Positions 51,784 to 59,821 of a DNA stretch of 59,821 bases are shown here, piece after piece (the first letter of the stretch is position 1; each line of letters opens with the position of its first letter). This DNA is from an uncultured Adlercreutzia sp. (GTDB lineage Bacteria; Actinomycetota; Coriobacteriia; Coriobacteriales; Eggerthellaceae): assembly GCF_958431955.1 (NCBI RefSeq), contig NZ_CAUASN010000017.1, positions 1 to 59,821 on the forward strand, read 5' to 3'. The position numbers were made by a program, and so were the translations under genes. The notes beneath the pieces were generated by a model. It saw only the letters and a list, made by a program, of their open reading frames with translations, did no database searches and had not been told where the DNA came from.

Positions 51784-53115
51784 TCAGGCGCGGCCGTAGG
51801 GCATCGGATCGTCGGGGCCGGTGGCGATGAACGGACGGCGGGCGGGCATGTACGCGTTCCAGATGTCCACCGTTTTCGAGTAGATGTGGCTTTTGCGCTC
51901 CATCATGAGCTCCACCCAGTAGGCGTACACCTCCACGAACAGCTCGCGCAGGTCCACCTCGCCGATTTGGCGGCGCAGCTTCTCCACCCGCTTGCCCTCG
52001 CGCCCCGGCTCCAGCGCGTCGGCGATGTAAAGCACCATATCCAAATCGCCCATGTCCGGCGCGCCCAGGGTGTGGCGCTCGATGGCCTGCAGCAGCGCTG
52101 GGGAGAGCTCGGGAAAGTCGCGGCCCAGGGCGCGCGCGGCGGTGATCCCGTGGAGCACCCGCGGCATGGAGCGCAGCTCGTCGGGCAAGTCCAGGCCCAG
52201 CTCGTCGGCGCGGGCGAGGATGCCCGGGTCGTCGAGGCCCTTGTCCCAGTCGTGCAGAAGACCGGCCAGGCGCGCCTCGTCCTCATCGACCCCGTAGGCG
52301 CGCGCGAGCTCGCCGGCGGTGTCGGACACCCCCAGGCTGTGGCGGAAGCGACGCGGGCCCACCCGGCCCTGCAGCTCCTCGCGCCGCGCGGCGAAGAACG
52401 GATCGTCGTTGCAGGCGGCCTCGAAACCGCCCCCGTGCTTGGCGCCCATGGCATCGGCCCCTTCCCCGCGCGCTCCGTAGAGCCCGCGCTTGTCGATAAA
52501 GCGCACCACCTCGTCGGGCACCAGGTAGCGAATCGGCTCGCCGGCCGCCATGCGCGCCCGCAGCACGCGCGAGGCGACATCCAGCGGCGGAATCGGCACG
52601 AGGACCGGCTCAATGCCGCACGCCGCCCGGACGCGGGCCAGCGCCGCCTCGTCCACCGTCGCGCCGGGCCGGGTGGCCACGGCGAAGGTGGCAAGCGCGC
52701 CCAGCTCGGCCGCCTCGTGCCACCGGTCAAGCGTGAGGAAGCTGTCGGCGCCCAGGATGAAGACGACCTCGCAGCCCGCGGGCAGCCTCCGACGCAGCTC
52801 GCGCAGGGTGTCGGCGGTGTAGGTCACCCCGGGACGCTCCACCTCCAGGCCGCTGTAGGCCAGGCGCGGGTTGCCCGCCACGGCCAAATCGACCATGGAC
52901 AGGCGATCCTCCCCGCTCGCCCCCGTAGCACCCCGCTTGAAGGAGGGATCGCCCGCGGGCATGAGCACCACCCGGGAAAGCCCGAGCGCGGCGCCGACCG
53001 CCTCGGCGCAGACGAGGTGCCCCACATGCACGGGGTCAAAGGTGCCCCCGAGGATGCCGACGCGGCGGCCCTCCTCCTTCTCGGGCACCCATTCGTTGGA
53101 GCGGACGTGTCCCAT
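51784..53115 (-). CDS. nadD: Fused nicotinate-nucleotide adenylyltransferase and YqeK-type HD hydrolase
   Basis: 443 residues, two enzymes in one chain. Residues about 18-215 are NadD: GILGGTFDPVHVGHL with HxGH (His30, His33), LMPAGDPSFK, LGADSF and the end VPDEVVRFIDKRGLYG; it makes NaAD. Residues about 235-430 are YqeK, an HD-domain hydrolase (RRFRHSLGVSDTAGELARAYG, LLHDWDKG with His288-Asp289, ERHTLGAPDMGDLDMVLYIADA) that splits Ap4A symmetrically in related species. In most bacteria these are neighbouring genes. The fusion is a single continuous frame with a Gly/Ala linker (about 214-232). It starts 5 bp after proA. Confidence 0.93.
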   Translation of the reverse strand: MGHVRSNEWVPEKEEGRRVGILGGTFDPVHVGHLVCAEAVGAALGLSRVVLMPAGDPSFKRGATGASGEDRLSMVDLAVAGNPRLAYSGLEVERPGVTYTADTLRELRRRLPAGCEVVFILGADSFLTLDRWHEAAELGALATFAVATRPGATVDEAALARVRAACGIEPVLVPIPPLDVASRVLRARMAAGEPIRYLVPDEVVRFIDKRGLYGARGEGADAMGAKHGGGFEAACNDDPFFAARREELQGRVGPRRFRHSLGVSDTAGELARAYGVDEDEARLAGLLHDWDKGLDDPGILARADELGLDLPDELRSMPRVLHGITAARALGRDFPELSPALLQAIERHTLGAPDMGDLDMVLYIADALEPGREGKRVEKLRRQIGEVDLRELFVEVYAYWVELMMERKSHIYSKTVDIWNAYMPARRPFIATGPDDPMPYGRA

Positions 53116-53120
53116 GGCGC

Positions 53121-54422
53121 CTAGGCCCTTACCTGGCCCGCGCCGCGCAGCACGTACTTGTAGGACGTGAGCGCATCGGCGGCGAAGGGCCCGCGCGCGT
53201 GGATCTTCTGGGTGGAGATGCCGATCTCGGCGCCCAGCCCGAACTGCCCGCCGTCGGTGAAGGCCGTCGAGGCGTTCGCGTACACGGCGGCGGCATCCAC
53301 CTGAGCGAGGAAGGCGTCGATGGCGTCCTCGTCGGCGGCCACGATGGCCTCGGAGTGCTTCGTGCCGTAGCGGTTCACGTGATCGATGGCCTCCTGAACG
53401 CCGCCCACCACGTGCACGGCCAGATGCGGCCCCAGATACTCGGTGGCCCAGTCCTCCTCGGTGGCGGGCACCACCGCAGGGGCCGCCTCGTCGGCGATCT
53501 CGACCACGGGCAGTCCCTCGCGGCGCGCCAACGCGAGCACGGCCGCATCCCCGTGCACCGTGATGCCCGCCGCCAGCAAATCACGCAGAATGGGCGGCAG
53601 CACTTCCGCAGCGGCCGCCTCGTCCACCAGCAGCGTCTCGGCGGCGTTGCACACGCCCAGGCGGCGGCATTTCGCGTTCATGACAATGTCGTGGGCCCAC
53701 GTCGGGTCGGCCGAGGCGTGCACGTACACATGGCAGTTGCCCGTGCCCGTCTCGATCACCGGCACCTTCGCGTGCTCCACGCAGTGGCGGATGAGCCCCG
53801 CGCCCCCGCGCGGGATGAGCACGTCCACAAGCCCGTGCAGCTCCATGAGCACGTCGGTGGCCGCCCGGTCAGTGGTGGTGATGGCGCAGATGGAACCCTC
53901 GGGAAGCCCCGCGCCCACCGCGGCGGCCGCCAGGATGTCGGCAATGGCCTCGTTGGAGCGGGCGGCGAGGGAGCCGCCGCGCAGGATGCAGGCGTTGCCC
54001 GACTTCACGCACACGCCGGCCGCATCGGCCGTCACGTTCGGGCGCGCCTCGTACACCATGGCCACCACGCCCAGAGGCACGCTCACGCGCCGCAGCTCAA
54101 TGCCGTTGTAAAGCTCGGATTCCAGGCTCACCTGCCCGAGCGGGTCGGGCAGCGCGCGCAAGTCGTCCAGGGCGTCGGCCATGGCGCTCACGCGCCCCTC
54201 GTCCAGCATGAGCCGGTCGAGCAGCGCCTCGGTGGTGCCGGCCGCGCGGGCCGCCTCCATGTCGCCCTCGTTGGCCGCCACGATGTCGGCCGCATGGGCC
54301 CGCAGCGCGTCGGCCATGGCCGCGAGCGCTCCGTTGCGCTCCTCGGCCGTCGTCACCGCCAGCTTCGCGCTGGCCGCCTTCGCCTCCGTCGCCAGCAGCG
54401 TTATCTCGTCGCGCAGCGTCAT
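53121..54422 (-). CDS. proA: Glutamate-5-semialdehyde dehydrogenase (gamma-glutamyl phosphate reductase)
   Basis: 433 residues. ProA reduces gamma-glutamyl phosphate to glutamate semialdehyde in proline synthesis. Family motifs: LRRVSVPLGVVAMVYEARPN, KSGNACILRGGSLAARSNEAI, VDVLIPRGGAGLIRHCVEHA, VPVIETGTGNCHVYV and NAKCRRLGVCNAAETLLVDE with the catalytic Cys, then YLGPHLAVHVV and AFTDGGQFGLGAEIGISTQ. It lies 174 bp downstream of proB; the gap holds a nested inverted repeat. Confidence 0.96.
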   Translation of the reverse strand: MTLRDEITLLATEAKAASAKLAVTTAEERNGALAAMADALRAHAADIVAANEGDMEAARAAGTTEALLDRLMLDEGRVSAMADALDDLRALPDPLGQVSLESELYNGIELRRVSVPLGVVAMVYEARPNVTADAAGVCVKSGNACILRGGSLAARSNEAIADILAAAAVGAGLPEGSICAITTTDRAATDVLMELHGLVDVLIPRGGAGLIRHCVEHAKVPVIETGTGNCHVYVHASADPTWAHDIVMNAKCRRLGVCNAAETLLVDEAAAAEVLPPILRDLLAAGITVHGDAAVLALARREGLPVVEIADEAAPAVVPATEEDWATEYLGPHLAVHVVGGVQEAIDHVNRYGTKHSEAIVAADEDAIDAFLAQVDAAAVYANASTAFTDGGQFGLGAEIGISTQKIHARGPFAADALTSYKYVLRGAGQVRA

Positions 54423-54446
54423 TCGTGCCTTCTTTCTGACTTCGCC

Positions 54447-54577
54447 GGGGTGCCCCGCCGGAGGCCCCACGTGCTCAAGCAAGTCCTCGCTTTCGTATCT
54501 GAAGGTATGGAAATTCTACACCTTCAGATACGAGACTGCGGAATCTGCGCGCGAGGGGCCTCCGGCGGGGTACCTCG
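54447..54577. repeat. Nested inverted-repeat element between proB and proA
   Basis: The outer arms GGTGCCCCGCCGGAGGCCCC (54449-54468) and GGGGCCTCCGGCGGGGTACC (54555-54574) pair over 20 bp with one mismatch. The inner arms TCGTATCTGAAGGT (54493-54506) and ACCTTCAGATACGA (54520-54533) pair perfectly over 14 bp with a 13-base loop. The AT-richer inner hairpin contrasts with its flanks. No T-run follows either stem. Confidence 0.75.
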
Positions 54578-54596
54578 CGCGGCTAACGTTGCCGAT

Positions 54597-55730
54597 CTAC
54601 TCGAACAGCACCAGATCGTCGCGGTGGATGACCGACCGGTCCACGAGCGGCGACAGAATGGCGTTGGCGGCCAACTCGTCGCGGCTCTTGCCGCAGGCGA
54701 GCGCCAACAGATCGCTGCCGGCGGTCACCCGGCCACGCGCGAACACGTGCCCGGTGCCATCGGCCACGTCCACGATGCCATCGGCGTCGAAGCGACCCTC
54801 AACCTCGGCGATGCCCACCGAGAGCAGCGATTTGCCGCGCTCCACCAGCGCCGCGCGGGCGCCCTCGTCCACCACGAGCGTGCCGTGCACGGCATCCCCG
54901 AGAGCGATCCACAGCTTCTTCGGCGTGATCTCGTGGGGGCGCGCCGGGGCCTTGAACAGCGTGCCCACGCCCGCGCCGGCCGCCGCGTCCACGATGCAGT
55001 CCGCCTGGCGCCCCTGGCAGATAACCAAGGGGATGCCCGCAGCCATGAGCACGCGGGCAGCGCGGATCTTCGTGATCATGCCGCCCGAGCCCACGCCCGA
55101 CACCGCCCCTCCGGCCGCCGCCAGAATGTCGCGGGTCACGCGGTCCACCACGGGGATGAGCTGCGCGGTGGGATCGATGAGGGGGTTGGCCGTGTACAGC
55201 CCGTCGATGTCGGACAGGATGACCATGAGGTCGGCGTCGATGAGGCAGGCCACGAGCGCGGCCAGAGTGTCGTTGTCGCCGAAGCGGATCTGCTCCACGC
55301 TCACCGTGTCGTTCTCGTTCACGATGGGCACCACCGCAAGCTCCAGCAGGCGGTTCAGGGTGTCGCGGGCGTGCAGGTAGGCCGAGCGGTCGGCCGTGTC
55401 GCGCCGGGTGAGCAGCACCACGCTCGTCAGCATGTCCCGCGCGCCGAAGGCCTCGGCGTAGGCCGTGGAAAGGGCGCTCTGCCCCACCGAGGCCGCCGCC
55501 TGCAAGCTCGGCATGTCAGTCGGCCGCTTGGCGATGCCGAGCGCCTCCAGGCCGCAGGCGATGGCCGCCGAGGTGACGATGACCACATCCCAGCCGGCCG
55601 CGCGCACTCGCGCGATCTGGTCGGCCAGGTCGGTCAGAAACCCGTAGTCGATGGAGCTCTCCGAGGTGGTCAGCGTGGCCGAGCCGATCTTCACCACCAG
55701 GCGCCGGCGCGCCCCGCAGCCGCCGCCCAT
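54597..55730 (-). CDS. proB: Glutamate 5-kinase
   Basis: 377 residues. ProB phosphorylates glutamate, the first step to proline. The amino-acid-kinase domain shows LVVKIGSATLTTSESSI, VVIVTSAAIACGLEALG, VPIVNENDTVSVEQIRFGDND, LSDIDGLYTANPLIDP and GVGSGGMITKIRAARVLMAAGI. A C-terminal PUA domain (RGKSLLSVGIAEVEGRFDADGIVDV) begins near residue 280. The start overlaps the obgE stop by 1 bp (TGATG). Confidence 0.96.
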   Translation of the reverse strand: MGGGCGARRRLVVKIGSATLTTSESSIDYGFLTDLADQIARVRAAGWDVVIVTSAAIACGLEALGIAKRPTDMPSLQAAASVGQSALSTAYAEAFGARDMLTSVVLLTRRDTADRSAYLHARDTLNRLLELAVVPIVNENDTVSVEQIRFGDNDTLAALVACLIDADLMVILSDIDGLYTANPLIDPTAQLIPVVDRVTRDILAAAGGAVSGVGSGGMITKIRAARVLMAAGIPLVICQGRQADCIVDAAAGAGVGTLFKAPARPHEITPKKLWIALGDAVHGTLVVDEGARAALVERGKSLLSVGIAEVEGRFDADGIVDVADGTGHVFARGRVTAGSDLLALACGKSRDELAANAILSPLVDRSVIHRDDLVLFE

Positions 55731-57127
55731 CACAGATCCAGTTCCTGGTAGACGTCCACCGAGGCGGCCGTGGGCGATTCGAAGGCGAAGGAGAATCCGA
55801 GGATGCGCACCTCGTCGCCGTCGCGGGCGCCGGCCTTCTCGAGGGCCGTGTCCACGCCCATGCGCTTGAAGCGGTGCTGGAAGAACGCGATGGCCTCCTC
55901 GTTCTCCCAGTCGGTCTGCACCACCATGCGCTCCACCTGCACGCCGCGCACGCGCCAGGCACCCTCGCCCTCGGGCGTGATGTCGAAGCGCTTCTCGCGG
56001 GCCTCGCGGCGCAGCTCCCACACGTGGTCGTACTGCACGTCGGCCGCCGCGGCCTCGCGGGCCGCCTCGCGCAAATCGTGCACCTTCGTGGCGATGGCCG
56101 CCTTCAGCGAGTCCACGCCCGCGCCCGTCAGCGCGCTGATGCGGTAGAGCTTCGGGTCGATGGGGCTTTCCACGAACTCGTTGCCCCCGGCCGCCGCGAT
56201 GGAATCGGCGCGCACCCGCTCGGCCAGCTTCTCGCAGACCTCCTCGGTGCCCGGCACGTCTATCTTGTTGGCCACCACGATGCGCGGCCGGGCCGCCAAG
56301 TCGCTCGCGTACTCGGCCAGCTCGCGCTTGATGATCTCGTAGTCCTCCAGAGGATCGCGCCCCTCCCAGTCGCCGGTGAGGTCCACGATCTGCACGATGA
56401 GGGCCGTGCGCTCGATGTGGCGCAGAAACTCGTGCCCGAGCCCGCGGCCCTCCGAGGCCCCCTCGATGAGCCCGGGGATGTCGGCCACGACGAAGGACAG
56501 ATCGCCCGAGGTGGCCACGCCCAGATTCGGCACCAAGGTGGTGAAGGGATAGTCGGCGATCTTCGGGCGGGCGGCGCTCATCTTCGCGATGAGCGAGCTC
56601 TTCCCCGCGCTCGGCATGCCCACGAGCGCGGCGTCGGCCATGAGCTTCATCTCCAGCTCGATCCAGCGCTCCTCGGCCGGCTCGCCGAGCTCGGCGAAGG
56701 CCGGGGCGCGCCGGGTGCTCGTGACGAAGTGGATATTGCCGCGACCGCCCATACCCCCACGGGCCACCACCACGCTCTCGCCGTCGTGGGTCAGATCGGC
56801 GATCATCTCCCCTACTTCGCGCTCGTCCTCGAAGTACTCGTGGACCACGGTGCCCACAGGCACCTTCAGCACGAGGTCCTCGCCGGTGGCGCCGTGCATG
56901 CGGCTGCCCTTGCCGTGGGTGCCGCGCTCGGCTTTGAAGTGGTGCTTGAAGCGGTACTCGATGAGCGACGACACGCCGGCATCGGCCTGCACGACCACAT
57001 TGCCGCCATGGCCGCCGTCGCCGCCGTCGGGGCCGCCCTTGGGCACATGGGCCTCGCGGCGGAAGGACATGCAGCCGGCACCGCCGTTGCCGCCCTTCAC
57101 GTTGATACGAACCTTATCGACAAACAT
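55730..57127 (-). CDS. obgE: GTPase ObgE
   Basis: 465 residues, three domains: the Gly-rich OBG fold (KVRINVKGGNGGAGCMSFRR to about 158), the GTPase domain (GMPSAGKSSLIAKMSAA, DIPGLIEGASEGRGLGHEFL, NKIDVPG) and a C-terminal OCT domain (about 385-465, VVQTDWENEEAIAFFQHRF). Obg links ribosome assembly, ppGpp and cell cycle. It starts about 110 bp after rpmA, behind a hairpin at 57170-57195 that may reduce read-through. Confidence 0.96.
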   Translation of the reverse strand: MFVDKVRINVKGGNGGAGCMSFRREAHVPKGGPDGGDGGHGGNVVVQADAGVSSLIEYRFKHHFKAERGTHGKGSRMHGATGEDLVLKVPVGTVVHEYFEDEREVGEMIADLTHDGESVVVARGGMGGRGNIHFVTSTRRAPAFAELGEPAEERWIELEMKLMADAALVGMPSAGKSSLIAKMSAARPKIADYPFTTLVPNLGVATSGDLSFVVADIPGLIEGASEGRGLGHEFLRHIERTALIVQIVDLTGDWEGRDPLEDYEIIKRELAEYASDLAARPRIVVANKIDVPGTEEVCEKLAERVRADSIAAAGGNEFVESPIDPKLYRISALTGAGVDSLKAAIATKVHDLREAAREAAAADVQYDHVWELRREAREKRFDITPEGEGAWRVRGVQVERMVVQTDWENEEAIAFFQHRFKRMGVDTALEKAGARDGDEVRILGFSFAFESPTAASVDVYQELDL

Positions 57128-57169
57128 AGGAACCTTCCGTTAGAGATAAGCTGTGCAAACTATACAACA

Positions 57170-57195
57170 ATGCCCCCTGAAATCTCAGGGGGCAT
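57170..57195 (-). terminator. Hairpin between rpmA and obgE
   Basis: ATGCCCCCTGA-AATC-TCAGGGGGCAT, perfect 11-bp stem with a 4-base loop, followed on the minus strand by TGTTGT. Likely a partial terminator or attenuator after the L21-L27 genes. Confidence 0.65.
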
Positions 57196-57238
57196 CGGGT
57201 GAGCGCTTGATGTTACGCAGTCGTTGAAACTAGAGCGT

Positions 57239-57499
57239 TTAGGCGGTCTGCTCCGCGGGGATCACGTGGATCTTGCGCTTGACGCCGCGCGTGAACTTCA
57301 GGGTGCCGTCGCACAGGGCGAACAGGGTGTCGTCCTTGCCGCGGCCCACGTTCTCGCCGGGATGGAACTTCGTGCCGCGCTGACGCACGATGATGTTGCC
57401 AGTGCGGACGCGCTCGCCGGCGAACTTCTTCACGCCGAGTCGCTGTGCGTGGGAATCACGACCGTTACGGGTAGAGCCCAAGCCTTTCTTGTGTGCCAT
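57239..57499 (-). CDS. rpmA: 50S ribosomal protein L27
   Basis: 86 residues. MAHKKGLGSTRNGRDSHAQR, VKKFAGERVRTGNIIVRQRG, and TKFHPGENVGRGKDDTLFAL are canonical L27. The N terminus begins directly with AHKKG, so no N-terminal cleavable extension of the Firmicute type is present. It lies 21 bp after rplU. Confidence 0.98.
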   Translation of the reverse strand: MAHKKGLGSTRNGRDSHAQRLGVKKFAGERVRTGNIIVRQRGTKFHPGENVGRGKDDTLFALCDGTLKFTRGVKRKIHVIPAEQTA

Positions 57500-57520
57500 G
57501 AGATGTTCCTCCTAACCCGT

Positions 57521-57841
57521 TTACTCGGCCTTGGCCGTACCGACGGATTCGATCTTCACGCGAGTCAGGTTCTGACGATGACCGCGCAGCTTCTTGTAGT
57601 TCTTGCGCTTCTTGAACTTGAAGACCAACTGCTTGTCGCCCTTGAACTGCTCCAGGACGGTAGCCACGACCTTGGTCTTGGCGGCCTTGGCCGGATCGGC
57701 CTCCACCTTGTCGCCGTCCACCACGCAGATGGCCTCGAGCTCCACCTTGTCGCCGGGCTCCACGTCGAGCTTCTCGATGTTGATCTTGTCTCCGGGGGCG
57801 ACCTTGTACTGCTTGCCGCCCGTCTTCACGATTGCGTACAT
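57521..57841 (-). CDS. rplU: 50S ribosomal protein L21
   Basis: 106 residues, normal length. MYAIVKTGGKQYKVAPGDKI, VVATVLEQFKGDKQLVFKFK and RKNYKKLRGHRQNLTRVKI are typical L21. The start has AAGGAG upstream, and a good promoter lies at 57880-57908. It is first in the rplU-rpmA-obgE cluster. Confidence 0.98.
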   Translation of the reverse strand: MYAIVKTGGKQYKVAPGDKINIEKLDVEPGDKVELEAICVVDGDKVEADPAKAAKTKVVATVLEQFKGDKQLVFKFKKRKNYKKLRGHRQNLTRVKIESVGTAKAE

Positions 57842-57879
57842 GTAAGTTTCTCCTTGAATGTGACTAAACGCAAGGCGAT

Positions 57880-57908
57880 ATCTTACCAGCGTGACCCACC
57901 CGCGTCAA
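57880..57908 (-). promoter_or_regulatory. Promoter of rplU
   Basis: On the minus strand -35 TTGACG (57903-57908), a 17-bp spacer and -10 TAAGAT (57880-57885), each 5 of 6 to consensus, about 39 bp before the L21 start. Confidence 0.75.
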
Positions 57909-57976
57909 TGATTTTCTTCCCCAATTTCCCACCGTTCACCGACGCTCTACATATATAAGGGTTCCGGCGAAAGGCA

Positions 57977-58030
57977 GGGCGCCCGGTTGCCCGGACGCCC
58001 CGTAAGGAAGGATGACAGCCGGCAGGCTGT
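57977..58030 (-). terminator. Hairpins after the ArcD-like gene
   Basis: ACAGCC-GGCA-GGCTGT (58015-58030) lies 21 bp after the stop. A GC-rich GGGCG(C)CCGG / CCGG(A)CGCCC hairpin (57977-58001) follows, with TGCCTTTCG beyond it on the minus strand. They probably end the arc transcript. Confidence 0.5.
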
Positions 58031-58051
58031 TATCGCCCTGTGGTACCCATC

Positions 58052-59653
58052 CTAGGCCGCGCCGGGCAGGATGAGCATGGCGGCGGTCAGGATGATCATG
58101 CAGACCACACCGAGCACCACGAACAGCTTCGCACCGAACTTGAGCCAGGTGGAGTACTCGATCTTGGCCAGCGCCAGGCCGCCCATGATGGCGCCGGAGG
58201 TCGGGGTGAACAGGTTCACGAGGCCGTTGCCGGCGGAGTAGATCATGACCATGGTCTCGACCGAGAAGTTCAGCTGACTCGCCAGGCCGCCGAGAATCGG
58301 GATGGACACGGTGGCCATGCCCGACGACGACGGGATGAGGAACGACAGCACGATGTAGAGCAGGAAGGACAGCGGGGCGAACACCACGGCCGACATGCCC
58401 GTGAGCGCAGCGGCGGCGTTGTTCAGGATCCACATGTCCAGGCCCGTCTTGGCCATGAGCACGGTGATGGAGCGCGCCAGCGCGATGATGAGCACGACCG
58501 ACATCATGTCGGCGGCGCCGTTGATGAAGGCCTTCACGAAGCGGGCCTCGGACACGCCGCCGATGACGCCGATGATAAGCGCCATCAAGAGGAACCAGGT
58601 GGAGGCCTCGTCGAAGTACCAGCCGCCCAGCGGCACGCCCGTGAGGAAGCTCGACCAAGCGGGCTGCACGGTCTCCTCGGAGACGGAAGTGGCCTCAACG
58701 GGAGCGGCGATCTCGGTCGCGGTGCCGTTGGCCTCGTCGTAGGCGCTGATGAGTTCCTCGCCCGAGATGGTGGTGGTCACCTCTTCGGTCACCTGGCCGG
58801 CCTCGAAGATGTCCACACCCAGGTCGGTCCAGGGAATGAACGAGATGATCATGATGACGAAGGTGAGGGCGAAGACCACGAGCGCGCCCTTCTGGCGGCC
58901 GGTCATCTTCGGGGTCGCGGCGGCCTGGCCGTCGGCGGCCTCGGCCTCGGACTCCTTCATACCCCACTCGTCCATCATGGCCTCCTGCTCCTGCAGGGAC
59001 AGGAAGGTGGAGCCCTTGTCGTTCATGACCTTCTTCGCGTAGCGCATCACGAACACGATGGAGATGGCCAGGGTGACGATCCAGAGGATGGCGCCCAGCG
59101 CGATGATGATGGCCTGGTTCACGGCGATGCCCACGCCCGACAGGGCGTCGACGGCCACGCCCACGGCGAAGGGGTTCACCGTGGAGCCCAGCACGCCGCA
59201 GCCGGCGCCGAGGAGCACCACGGCCGCGCCGGTCAGGCTGTCGAAGCCGGCGGCCACCATGGTGGCGGCGAGCAGCAGGTAGAACGGCACCGTCTCCTCG
59301 CACATGCCGTAGGTGGTGCCGCCGATGGAGAAGATGATCATGAGGATCGGGATGAGCACGAGCTCGTTGCCCTTGAGCTTGTGCACGAGCGCCGCGATAC
59401 CGGCGTCGAGCGCGCCGGTCTCGGTGATGATGCCGAGGAATCCGCCCAGGATCATGACGAACAGGCACACGCCGATGGCGTCCTGGAAGCCGAACACGGG
59501 GGCCGTGAGCACCCCGGAGAGCGTCGCGCCCTCGACACCCTCCACGCCCATCGCGGACATGATGACGGTCACGATGGCGAGCACCACGAGGATGATCAGC
59601 AAAATAGTGAATGAAGAGAGGCTCGCGCGCTTCTTCTTCTTTGTCTCTGCCAT
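58052..59653 (-). CDS. YfcC/ArcD-like basic amino acid antiporter
   Basis: 533 residues and about 12 membrane helices. It belongs to the YfcC/DcuC-like transporter family: ILGGFLGIITETGALDAGIA, FSIGGTTYGMCEETVPFYLL, GCGVLGSTVNPFAVGVAVDA, LSFLIPSSSGMATVSIPILG, IYSAGNGLVNLFTPTSGAIM. The gene follows arginine deiminase (end of arcA at 59768), so it is probably the arginine/ornithine (or arginine/citrulline) exchanger of the arginine deiminase pathway, which gives ATP from arginine in Eggerthella. A large hydrophilic loop lies around residues 230-260. The ATG has AAGGAG. Confidence 0.85.
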   Translation of the reverse strand: MAETKKKKRASLSSFTILLIILVVLAIVTVIMSAMGVEGVEGATLSGVLTAPVFGFQDAIGVCLFVMILGGFLGIITETGALDAGIAALVHKLKGNELVLIPILMIIFSIGGTTYGMCEETVPFYLLLAATMVAAGFDSLTGAAVVLLGAGCGVLGSTVNPFAVGVAVDALSGVGIAVNQAIIIALGAILWIVTLAISIVFVMRYAKKVMNDKGSTFLSLQEQEAMMDEWGMKESEAEAADGQAAATPKMTGRQKGALVVFALTFVIMIISFIPWTDLGVDIFEAGQVTEEVTTTISGEELISAYDEANGTATEIAAPVEATSVSEETVQPAWSSFLTGVPLGGWYFDEASTWFLLMALIIGVIGGVSEARFVKAFINGAADMMSVVLIIALARSITVLMAKTGLDMWILNNAAAALTGMSAVVFAPLSFLLYIVLSFLIPSSSGMATVSIPILGGLASQLNFSVETMVMIYSAGNGLVNLFTPTSGAIMGGLALAKIEYSTWLKFGAKLFVVLGVVCMIILTAAMLILPGAA

Positions 59654-59767
59654 GAGATTCTCCTTATGGGAGTGGCGGCCGACCCCTCCCTGAATGCGGC
59701 CGCCCGATGAACATTGCAAGGGGCGGGACGCGTGAGCGCCCCGCCTTCACGCTTCAGAATGCGAACC

Positions 59768-59821
59768 CTACAGGGCCTCGCGCCAGGCCGGCATGGACAT
59801 GCAGCGCGGGCCGCCGCGGCC
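59768..59821 (-). CDS. arcA: Arginine deiminase, C-terminal end (partial)
   Basis: Only the last 17 codons and the stop are inside the window. They translate to GRGGPRCMSMPAWREAL. The GRGGPRCM motif contains the catalytic Cys of arginine deiminase, which sits close to the C terminus in this family. The gene continues beyond the right edge. Its end is 115 bp before the antiporter start, with a GGGGCG/CGCCCC hairpin (59720-59742) between. Confidence 0.8.
   Translation of the reverse strand, partial: GRGGPRCMSMPAWREAL

Overview
The window is GC-rich DNA from an anaerobic or microaerobic actinobacterium of the class Coriobacteriia, most likely family Eggerthellaceae (Eggerthella, Gordonibacter or Adlercreutzia type). 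This is inferred from four things: Tat-exported molybdopterin oxidoreductase genes with FdhD, the arginine deiminase/antiporter pair at the right edge, split transketolase genes, and two-subunit glycyl-tRNA synthetase on a high-GC chromosome. The species cannot be named from sequence alone. Nearly every gene is on the minus strand; the exceptions are a small peptide gene, an LEA-like repeat gene and an NSS transporter gene.

Left part (1-8150): an AT-rich edge, an Rpn-family nuclease gene, a ParA/ribbon-helix-helix partition-like pair with a palindromic operator candidate, an mtnA gene with unusual low-complexity additions, and ppdK. The kinase/phosphatase that regulates PPDK is encoded just upstream, at the end of the glyQ-glyS cluster. 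Next (9063-14663) comes a translation and export cluster in the order rpsP-khpA-rimM-trmD-lepB-glyQ-glyS-ppsR, with a good promoter in front of rpsP. A complete nickel/peptide-type ABC transporter (14754-20165) with His-rich components lies between rpsP and ffh. Between that transporter and ffh is a compact locus that looks like an undescribed type I toxin-antitoxin or small-peptide/antisense-RNA system (20320-20641). ffh and ftsY are separated by an AT-rich GIY-YIG nuclease-like gene.

Middle (24400-33760): a LEA-like 11-mer repeat protein behind a long inverted repeat, an NSS sodium symporter, fdhD, and a respiratory-type molybdoenzyme (catalytic and FeS subunits). Next to it are a GntR regulator, an SPFH membrane protein and an NrfD-like quinol-binding subunit. 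A shared sequence in front of gntR and of the molybdoenzyme gene suggests that GntR controls both. Then follows a long same-strand run secA-prfB-tkt(N)-tkt(C)-ftsE-ftsX-S41 peptidase-rnr, and cydAB for cytochrome bd. The S41 protein lacks its catalytic serine, and RF2 carries SPT where SPF is usual.

Right part (48112-59821): a STAND/SARP-type transcriptional regulator, then the conserved cluster rplU-rpmA-obgE-proB-proA-nadD/yqeK (fused)-rsfS, with a nested inverted-repeat element between proB and proA. The window ends with an ArcD-like YfcC-family antiporter and the last 17 codons of arginine deiminase (arcA). No tRNA, rRNA, CRISPR array or intact insertion sequence was recognised.
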